Assembly (NCBI RefSeq): GCF_918797505.1
Contig: NC_092801.1
Coordinates: 12,958,001 to 13,022,000, forward strand
Source of the DNA: Bemisia tabaci
Taxonomy: Eukaryota > Arthropoda > Insecta > Hemiptera > Aleyrodidae
Direction: 5' to 3'
Length of the DNA: 64,000 bases
The notes below the pieces were generated by a model. The model saw only the letters and a program-made list of their open reading frames with translations, was not told the DNA's origin and did no database searches. Below, piece after piece: positions 56,331 to 64,000 of this stretch (positions are counted from its first letter, which is position 1; each line of letters begins with the position of its first letter). The translations under genes were made by a program, and so were the position numbers.

Positions 56331-56930
56331 AGGATGAAGAGAAGGAGCAGGAGGAGGATATGGACAAGGATCATGGTAAAGAGAAAGAAGAAAAGAAGGA
56401 GGGAGCTGAGTTAGGAGGAAGAGGGAAAGGGGTGGGAAAAAAGAAGTGGGGTAGGAAAGAGACGGGAGAAATAGGAAGGAAGTAGAGGGGTAATAAAATG
56501 AGAAGGAGAAGAAGGAAAGTAGAAGAAGGAGGAGAGGAAGAAGGAAAAGGAGAGGAAATGGGATTAAGGGAAGGGGGAGGGAGAGACTAGGGAGAGGAGA
56601 AGGAAAATAAGCGAGAAGATGAGTTAAGGAGGGAAGGAGGAGAGGGGAGGAAAACGGAGGAAAGAGAAGGGAGGAAGGAGAAGGGAGGAAAAAGAGGGGA
56701 GGAAAGCGAGGGGAGGAAAGAGAGGGGATGGAAGAAGAGGGGAAAACGAGGAGGATGAGAAGGAGGAAAGTATAGGAAATAGAGGAAGGGGGAGGAGGAG
56801 GAGAGGAAGAAGGAAAAGAAGGAATGGGATTAAGAGAAGGAAGAAGGGAGCGAGTAGGGAAAGGATAAGGAGATGAAGTAAGAGAAGGAGTTGAAGAGAA
56901 GTAAGAAAATAATTACGAGCAGAAGAAGAG
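56331..56930 (+). repeat. About 600-bp GGAGGA/GAAGGA purine tract
   Basis: Almost pure A and G over about 600 bp in irregular units (GGAGGAAAG, AGAAGGAGGA). The leucine-rich minus frame at 56624-56965 is its complement. Long mirror-symmetric purine runs can form triplex DNA. Confidence 0.92.
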
Positions 56931-57670
56931 GAGAAGTGAACAAACTGAAAAATCCACAAATTCATGCATTTAAAGTCAATTTTTTATTCCTAGAAAAACC
57001 CAAAACAGATTAGTGAGTAAAGACGAGTGGAGGCAGTTTTAACGTTGTTTTTTCTGCATTTATTCTTTAAAAACTTAAAACTTTCCATTTTCGCTGTTAA
57101 TTGATAGTTTTCTTCTCTCCGGTGAAACATGTAGAGGAAAATGAGGGGAGACCCAAAATTGTTCCTAAAAACAGCGAAAATCAGGAAAAATCGAGGAATG
57201 TACAGGAAGAGGGGGAAAAAAACCAAGAATTCTAAACGGCATGCCTAAAAGGCCCGCGAAAGTGAAGGACTCCGTACCCGGTTAGTTTATTAATCCGAGA
57301 CAGGAGCATGAAGGTGGCCCGAAGGCACGAGGGCCCCGGAGCACACCTATCGGAGAATCAGGGTCCGCCTCTCCTCGCCACATCGGGCTTAATCGGACAA
57401 TAGCAGATGTTTTCTCATCAATTATTTATCGTTTTGATCCCTGCCCCGCGCCAACTCGAAATCCCGCAAGAGCGGCCCCTCCTCGGCTTGTTTATCTTTG
57501 TTCGTTTGTTTGTTTGCTCTCGGTTTTTTCCCCTGGATCCGTTCCGCTTTATCCACGCTTGTTATTACCCGGAGGCGGAGTCTGTTCCGTCACTTACCTT
57601 CCTCAACCTCAACGTGCCGACCGAGTGAAAACCACGGAGTTACATCGGAGTTACGTTGGATTTACTCGCT
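56931..57670. other. Single-copy mixed block
   Basis: 57240-57400 is GC-mixed and does not match other parts of the window. No gene was recognised. Confidence 0.3.
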
Positions 57671-57738
57671 TGCTGCCGAGCCGAACAGCGGGATGATTTT
57701 TGAAATTGATAGACAAAGCTATGGACGAGGAAGACATA
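57671..57738 (+). repeat. 68-bp direct repeat, left copy
   Basis: TGCTGCCGAGCCGAACAGC to GAAGACATA. Ends exactly where the CACTGAAAA element begins. The right copy 58155-58222 differs at about four positions. Confidence 0.9.
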
Positions 57739-58154
57739 CACTGAAAAAAAAAATCTCGGTGTATTTACTAAGAAAAGGGTAAAATTACCAAGAATTCAGG
57801 GTTCTATTTGAGCCCAGTTTTTTCTGGGTAAAAGTGCCATTTATGGAATTAGTAATTTTACCGAGAAATCTCGGTAAAATTATTGAACTTTCTCCGTAAT
57901 TTTACTGGACCTTGGTAAAAACGCCAATATTTTTTATCGACTGTGGTAGAATTACCGAGATAAAATGGCAAAGTTACCGGGAATTGATTACCAATAAAAG
58001 TGGTATTCTTACCTGAAAAAAAAACAGTAAAAATACCGGTATTTAGGTAAGCTTACTAGTCTGTCTTGGTAAAATTACCAATAATTAGTAAAAAAGTGAG
58101 ATGGTAAAGGTACCAACGGACCTTGGTAAAAACGCCGAGAATTTTTTTTCAGTG
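57739..58154. repeat. CACTGAAAA MITE made of TTGGTAAAATTACC motifs
   Basis: Ends CACTGAAAAAAAAAT and ATTTTTTTTCAGTG. The interior holds about a dozen GGTAAAATTACC-like palindromic motifs in both directions. Its ends resemble CACTGG elements, but the body is unrelated. Confidence 0.85.
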
Positions 58155-58440
58155 TGCTGCCGAGCCGAACAGCAGGATGATTTTTGACATTGATAGACAA
58201 AGCTATGGACAAAGAAGACATAAGGAGTATGGAGTGATCCTATTCGTTGAAATGGGTGGTTTCTATAGGCTAAGGGGAAAATGATAGACTAACTATAGCG
58301 TCTCTCGTGGGTTGCCGTTAGTTAGTCTATTACCTACCACCTATGTCCATTGCATCCATCCGCTTCCACCGGTGAGATCCCTCCAAATCCCTTTTGTCTC
58401 CTTTGTCTAGAGCTTTGTCTATCAATTTCAACGATCACCT
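58155..58440. repeat. ATTGATAGACAAAGC MITE with preceding 68-bp repeat
   Basis: 58180-58440 has facing ends GATAGACAAAGCTATGGACA and TTGTCTAGAGCTTTGTCTATC. Relatives are at 26560-26930, 38745-38835 and 61840-62065. Confidence 0.75.
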
Positions 58441-59406
58441 CAAGAGCTCTGCCGTGCTGTGAAATTTTGAAGAGGAAATATATTGCGTAGTGTTTAGATT
58501 AATCTGACTAGAACACTACCATATCATGAAATAGATTAGGCAGATGATAACAGGCGGGGGCAAGCATTGCGTCGCGTTGCTGAGAACGCAACGCAGAGAA
58601 AACTCAAGCGCCTTCAAGTGGTTGTATAGGCAACAATGACAACCGCAGATCACGAATAGTTGCATTCAGGCGTTCTTATGGATGTTTCGTCGTCCCGAGC
58701 CGAAACTGCGAGGGAGAAATGCGTCCTGCTGCTTGATTTTCATCCGAATTTCATTGATTAAACATCGATAACGATCTTTGAAATTTCTACCCCTATGTTT
58801 TTGCCTTCATCTCTGAGATATTCTTCATTACTTCAAAATTTGATCTAATACTGTTGAGACATGTGTTGTTTGCAGGATGATCGTCAAAACCAGGCATTTT
58901 GTTAAATTGTTAGGTACACAGTTAAATACTCGCGGAAATGTTGACATTAAGAATTTCTTCCATATTTTGATTATTATTCACTTTATAATATTGTTAGATG
59001 CTTATGTTAGTTAAATTTTAAACCATATTTGGGTCATTTCAATGGTTTTTTGCTCATTGTATATTTGGTTAATATTTCCTTCATAATGAACATTAGTATG
59101 TTAAAATTTTGAGGTATTTCATAAAATATGAATTATTTAAGTTTTGGAATTTCTTGGAACCAACTTGAAGAGAACGAAATTTAAAACAAATTTGAAATTC
59201 AAACTAAATTTAAGTTTTAAAAAATGAACATTGAAAGCTACGGCAAATACATAAAAAATTTAGCAAATAACCAACTGTTTAAGAGCTTAGGCATACAAAA
59301 CAATAAAACAATGCCTGAATGGACTGTATCTCTGCGCTGCGATATCTACTTTATGTGGATCCTATTTTTCAAAATAACTCGAATAAAACTCTAGTTACGT
59401 TTTTAG
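58441..59406. other. Unassigned AT-rich DNA
   Basis: 58636-58665 weakly resembles the LDGCPCC-bearing repeat. The rest is AT-rich without features. Confidence 0.35.
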
Positions 59407-59635
59407 CACTGGAAAAAACACACATTGGATCTAGAGTCCAGACTCTTGAAAACATTGACAAGAAAAAATACTCTTGATTCAATCGGATTTTTGCTTGAAT
59501 CAAAACGAAATCCGCTTAAATTAAGAGGCTTGGTTCTTGATTTAAGCTAGATTCTGATTGAAATAAGAGTACTTTTTCTTGTCGATGTTTTTAAGAGTCT
59601 GGACTCTAGATCCAATGTGTTTTTTCTTTCCAGTG
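59407..59635 (+). repeat. CACTGG MITE, copy 9, AG duplication
   Basis: AG flanks at 59405-59406 and 59636-59637. Confidence 0.9.
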
Positions 59636-60042
59636 AGGTATTTATTTACATATTACAATGGCGACTCGCAGAGCCATACAAAGCCCGAATTCAACTCAAT
59701 AATACGACACTATATCGGAGAGGCCCAAAAAAGAGTCCATTTCAACCAAACTCGCGACTTCGAATACATTTTTTCCAGGAATAAAAAAGTTTCTCTCTCA
59801 GCGAGTGGTCGTGTATCAAGCACACTTGAAATACCTGTTCGGAGTGGATCACTCGTCAATTCTAAACGATGAAAGACAACCCCGCCGAACTTCATAATCT
59901 CGCTATCTCGGAAAATAAACAAAGTAATCCATTGCGTGGACGGAGATGAAGGCGCTCTTGAGAACTCGACACTTTCTTTTGAACGTTATCCGTCCTTTCC
60001 ATGCTAAGGAAGAGCACCGTTCGCGCTTCCAGACGTTGCCAA

Positions 60043-60841
60043 AGAGTTTGATGCAAAAACGGCTCCCCCCCCCCCCCCCCTCGCCTGGAATTTCTTCAAA
60101 CTTTGTCGATTGATTACTCAGATTTGAGCGCATTTTTCCCGATTTTTTTTCCCCAAAAAACTTTTATGGGAGAGGCGCTGGGGGGGGGGGGGGGCGGAAG
60201 TCAAAACCTGTGAACCTCCAGGACAGGCACGTAGCCAGTGGGGGGGCTTGGGGGGCTCAAGCCCCCTCCGAAAGCAAAAAAGGAGGGAAAAAATGAAAAA
60301 AAGGGAGACAAAAAATACAAAAAGGCGAGAAAAGAGAAAGTTTGAACTTTCAAAATGCGTCGAAATAGATTTAGAATTTCAAAAATTATCTACATGTGTT
60401 GAATTCAACAATTTGACGGTATCGTAGGCTGAAAGTAAAAAAAGATACGTAATTTTTCCGCAGAAATTGATGGAAAATCTACTTCACGAAAGCCTCAGAA
60501 TGCGTCCAAATAGAAATAAAATTTTAAAAATTTGCCAGGGGAGGCCCCCCGAACCCCCCTCTGAACTGGGAGTTATTTCATACCCCTCGAACTCCCCCCT
60601 TAGCCGGGGAGGGGGGGGAGAACCCTGCTCACCCGACGAAGCCCCCCGCGAAACAAAATCCTGGCTATACAAGCCTGCTCCAGGAAAGATATCGAGGTCC
60701 GGTTTGGACGAAAAATCGTTCAAAATTATCTTTCAAAATCTATTTCGGAAAAGAAGCGCTCAAGTATGAGTGATCAATAGACAAAGTTTGAAGAAATTAC
60801 GGAGGGGGAGGCGAAAGAAGCCGTTTTTGCATCAAGCTCTT
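60043..60841. repeat. TTGATGCAAAAACGGCT element
   Basis: Inverted segments 60043-60120 and 60765-60841 contain TTGATGCAAAAACGGCT, CAAACTTTGTC and TGAAGAAATT. Long C and G runs are at 60066-60080 and 60180-60194. Confidence 0.75.
60224..60677. repeat. CAGGCACGTAGCCAG hAT-like MITE, TSD CTCCAGGA
   Basis: 454 bp with ends CAGGCACGTAGCCAG and CTGGCTATACAAGCCTG. Exact octamers CTCCAGGA at 60216-60223 and 60678-60685. GGGGGGCTTGGGGGGC faces a GCCCCCCGCG segment inside. Confidence 0.9.
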
Positions 60842-61281
60842 TCCTTCAATAAGATTCAAAGCTTTACGGGAACTTGCGGACGTTTTTCTTTCAATTTTCC
60901 TTGGAATTCCGCTCGTAATTTAATCTAAAATTATCAGAAAATTTAAGAGAGGATTTTCATAATATAACTTTCGCTGAAAACGAATATTTCATGCGGGGAC
61001 GTTTGGCAATATTGGAGCGTTTGTGCGACGTTATCCCTGAGATTGGCAGTGCTTTCCTCTTCGTTCTTTCTCGACCGGCTGCAAAAATGTCTTTTGAAAG
61101 ACAGCTCCACCTCCGGAAAAAAGCATCAAAGTTTTATTCAGCTCTTCAAAATCTCGGCTGTCCCCTGACGCGCGCATGAGAAGTGGCTGTCTCAGTTTCT
61201 AACTCGAGTTTTTCCCAGGGAGTATTTTTGATCACTGGAGCTTATTTCGTCATTCTCCTGACGTGATCGGTCATTCACAAA

Positions 61282-61536
61282 TGGACCGCGTTAAGCAGAA
61301 ATGATACAAGTCACATCAGCTATTGCCAAATTTAACTACGCATTTAATTTCCTACATGAAAACGGCTGTGCGGATTATTTTTTGCAAGTGTCCGTGAATT
61401 TTCTGCTCAGTACGAAGCAAATTTTTTAAAATTTCAAAAGAATTCGCGCAAACGATTCCTTGTAAAAAATTGCATTGTCCAGGTAATTTTGGCAACAGCT
61501 GATGTGGCTTGGTTCTTTTCTGCTAAACGCGGTCCA
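61282..61536. repeat. GGACCGC/AAGCAGAA MITE, complete copy
   Basis: Ends TGGACCGCGTTAAGCAGAAA and its near complement CTGCTAAACGCGGTCCA. Inner arms contain CACATCAGCTATTGCCAAAT. Confidence 0.82.
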
Positions 61537-61767
61537 AACAGGGCCAAGTATATTATAGATCTCTGGGAAAAGCAGGCCTTTTTTTGCCCTCTAACGCCGT
61601 CCATGCTCTTGAATTTTTATCTTGTTTTAAATACGCTAAATTTTTTTCAAAATTCTACAATTTTGGAGATTTAAACAATGGAAATAGGTAATTTGCGAAA
61701 AGGTTGCACTTTTGAACTGCGTATTTCTCGGTTTCTGGATAGCGTTTTCGCGTTTTTAATGCGAGCA

Positions 61768-62065
61768 TCGTGTTCTACACGTTATTTACCTTCAGATGAA
61801 TATTTCCGCATGCGTCAGTGACCCATAGGATCGCTCCATACGCCCTACGTCATCTTTGTCTATCGCTTTGTCGATCATTTCAATTATCAGGTTTCCCGAA
61901 CCGCCAGAAACCATGATCGTGTTCTAAACGTTATTTACCTTCAGAAGAATGCTTTCGCATGCTTCAGTGACCCATGGGATCGCTCCATACTCCCTCCGTC
62001 ATCTTTGTCTATCGCTTTGTCGATCATTTCAATAATCAGGTTTCCCAAACCGCCATAAACCATGA
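61768..62065 (+). repeat. Tandem duplication of about 148 bp
   Basis: ATCGTGTTCTACACGTTATTTACC at 61768 recurs at 61916 with few changes, through GACCCATAGGATCGCTCC and CTTTGTCGATCATTTCAAT. Each unit ends in CATGAT. Confidence 0.9.
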
Positions 62066-62446
62066 TTATACACCTCTCGACGAACGTCTTACGAAAGTCA
62101 AGTGGCGGAGGGCAACGTTGATTCAACCCTCGCCAAGACGAGACGTACTCGACGGCTTTATTAATATTTAAAGGGGTGGTGGGGGGCTGGGTGGGGGTGA
62201 GGGGGGTGGAGAAAATTAATAATGAGGAGGTCTGGACGGAAAGCGACGGAAGTCCCGGAAAGACGGGGTCGTGGCAGACTGGAACTGGTGACGTAGCCGC
62301 GGGCGAAACAAGCGAGTGTATATTGTTCGAGCATTCAAGGGCCAGAATTTCAGTAGGAGAATTTTAGCGGTGGAATAAAGAAGGAATGAATCAAGCGTCG
62401 GCTGTCACAGAATTCTGTGAAACCCGTTATGAACCAAGGGTAAGGA
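62066..62446. other. GC-mixed single-copy block
   Basis: A G-rich run is at 62173-62212. No repeat partner and no gene. Confidence 0.3.
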
Positions 62447-62758
62447 TTGAGTTCCTTTATACTGAGAGTCAAGACAACACCCCCTCATGGAGTCACAAAC
62501 GGGAATAAAGATTACACAAATTGAACGTTTTTCGTAATCTTTGATCGGCCCATTCTCAAATTCCTTTCTCCGTTCCTTCTCTCATTCCGTTTGTTCCTTG
62601 CCGAACCCGTAATTCCCTGGTCCATTCCAGATTATAATCTTTGCAATCGGTGAAAATGTAATCTTTATTCCCGTTTGTGACACTGTGAAGGCCTAAAATA
62701 CGGGAACCAATCAGAAATGGATTCACATTGTCTTGACTCTCAGTAAAAAGGGACTCTA
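62447..62758 (-). repeat. TAGAGTCCC hAT-like MITE, copy 7, TSD GGTAAGGA
   Basis: 312 bp. The left end reads TTGAGTTCC. Exact octamers GGTAAGGA at 62439-62446 and 62759-62766. Confidence 0.93.
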
Positions 62759-62796
62759 GGTAAGGATAGCTGGAGAAATTCCCTTGGGATCAGAGG

Positions 62797-62950
62797 CTGA
62801 TCCAGCAATTTGGCAACACCGGATTTTCTTCATTTAAACCTATGCTAAATGATCGATTCTTGTCGAGGCACCTGACCCCTCAAAGAATCGATACATTTCC
62901 ATAGGTTTCAATGGAGGAAGGATAATTTTGCCAATTCGCTGGATCCGACA
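62797..62950. repeat. GGCAACACC/ATCGAT MITE
   Basis: Matches 39618-39772 in end and centre motifs. Confidence 0.75.
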
Positions 62951-63069
62951 ATGCTTGGGGCGACCTTCCGCCCACTTTTCCCGGAGGGGTCTTAGTTTTT
63001 GCAATGCAAAGAATGATCTCGCTCCTCTAGAAAATTTTGAAAAATTGACCTCTCTCAATTGCAGCGGTG

Positions 63070-63221
63070 ACACGTGAATGATCGATAATCGATATGTTCA
63101 CATTTGAGGCTATGGTAAACAATCAATTATTGAGGTGTTCGTTGCGAACACCCTGTTTATCGATCATATTCCACAGATTTAAATGGCAGATAAATCGCTA
63201 TATCGCAAAGCACGCCACGCC
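63070..63221. repeat. ATCGAT palindromic MITE with GGTGTTCG centre
   Basis: Centre GGTGTTCGTTGCGAACACC, and a right end CACGCCACGCC as at 19858; the left end is diverged. Confidence 0.7.
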
Positions 63222-63294
63222 AATATCAAAAGATACGTGGTTGTGCAGTTTGGCCATCAATATAGTACTTTACTCCGCATCTCGCATTGATATC

Positions 63295-64000
63295 AGGGCC
63301 GGATTTCCCTACTTGCCGCCCGTGGGCCGCCTGTATTTTGCCGCCCCTTCTCATTCGTTTTGAAACATCAAAAAAAACCATCAAATGAACGTGCCGGAGG
63401 GAGAAGGGTGCATAAGACGCGTTTACCTACTCGTGTTGAATACATTTTTTGCGAAAGCACTGTCAACACTACTAGCAAAATTTCACGGAACTTTGCGCGA
63501 AAGTTAAGTTCCGTAAACATATCTCTGTGTGAACAAGGTCCTCCATTTATAAGAAATGAACCAAAAAATTGAAAGAACAAACATAAATGTGGTTTAATTA
63601 TTTTAACTTCCGCCGCTGCGCCGGGCTGATCGCACTGTGATTGGCGCAATGCGGGAAGTATTCCTGCAGTCTTGCAGGCGCTACGCGTTTCACGCCAACC
63701 ACTCCTGACCGCACTGTGTTTGACGCAATGGGTGAAGTATTCGTGCAGTCTTGTAGGCGCTATTATGTGTTACATGTCGACCGCCGTGCCGAGGGCTTGT
63801 CCTTTTCATCTCAAGTCCTCGTCATCATTCCTCTCTGCGCTGAGCTCCAGGCCAAATTGAGTATGTTAAGTTCCTGTCTTAACTCGACTAATTAAAGATG
63901 CTGTCTCTTTTATCACCGAAAAACGATGAAATTAGAAATTACTGTGCTCTCAGGAGAGAGAGATTTTGTCCCCTTTTCTCATTGACAATTTCTTCTTCTG
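63295..64000 (+). repeat. AGGGCCGGATTT element, copy 2, cut by the window end
   Basis: Collinear with 32552-33260. The right terminus lies outside the window. Confidence 0.8.

Larger units (their letters stand above)
59996..61049. repeat. CTGCCGTGCTAAGG MITE hosting a nested pair
   Basis: Left part (CATGCTAAGGAAGAGCACCG to about 60042) and right part (about 60842-61049, ending GATTGGCAG) belong to the family but are diverged. Confidence 0.65.

Noticed and set aside
56624..56965. Leucine-rich 113-codon frame resembling a membrane protein
   Set aside because: Complement of the GGAGGA purine tract.

Overview
This is an AT-rich eukaryotic window, most likely from an arthropod; a sap-feeding insect is a guess, not something the sequence proves. 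It has no operons, no bacterial-type genes, no rRNA and no intact host gene. Nearly all of the listed open frames are by-products of long palindromic repeats, homopolymer or purine tracts, or short GC-rich islands. I read the window as intergenic or intronic DNA saturated with small non-autonomous DNA transposons (MITEs), many nested inside each other.

Two pieces of protein-coding transposon remain. One is a mariner with about 210-bp terminal inverted repeats at 52403-53421; its transposase keeps only the N-terminal helix-turn-helix half, and the catalytic part is deleted. The other is a 2.05-kb element at 46370-48423 with two 641-bp inverted arms that look identical. Between its arms, on the minus strand, lies the C-terminal end of what looks like a DDE-type transposase with a damaged SWIM-like zinc finger. 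The only host-gene candidate is a short exon-like segment at 25557-25688 on the minus strand, with a good splice acceptor and a membrane-anchor-like peptide.

Repeat families were named by their terminal bases. Several can be typed by target-site duplication (TSD). TAGAGTCCC, TAGAGTACC and several CAGG-ended elements have 8-bp TSDs (hAT-like). CACTGG elements have 2-bp TSDs in five of nine loci (compatible with the CACTA/Mirage/Chapaev group). CTGCCGTGCTAAGG elements have 4-bp TSDs fitting YAYT. CAGGGTGTCTAC elements have 5-bp TSDs. A 1.33-kb TAGTCCAGG element has a 3-bp TSD, confirmed by an unoccupied copy of its target next door.

Layout: 1-2.8 kb purine tract and GC islands; 2.8-7.5 kb ATGGAGATG and GGACCACTAG elements and a 20-bp-unit satellite; 7.5-20 kb mixed MITEs, the self-inserted TAGAGTACC pair and the TAGTCCAGG element; 20-25 kb tandem repeats and a cluster of TAGAGTCCC elements; 25-31 kb ATCGAT palindromes, the candidate exon and nested CACTGG elements; 31-39 kb mixed MITEs and a tRNA-derived SINE; 39.9-42.7 kb a large element with ATATT-rich ends; 43-49 kb hairpins, a hAT-like MITE and the 641-bp foldback; 49.8-50.0 kb a row of eight GC-rich triloop hairpins; 51-54 kb tandem repeats and the nested mariner; 54-64 kb further MITEs, a 600-bp purine tract and a triple nest at 60-61 kb.

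The most unusual observations are the eight-hairpin array, elements bounded exactly by 68- to 136-bp direct repeats, self-insertion of MITEs with their empty sites preserved, and the 641-bp foldback.
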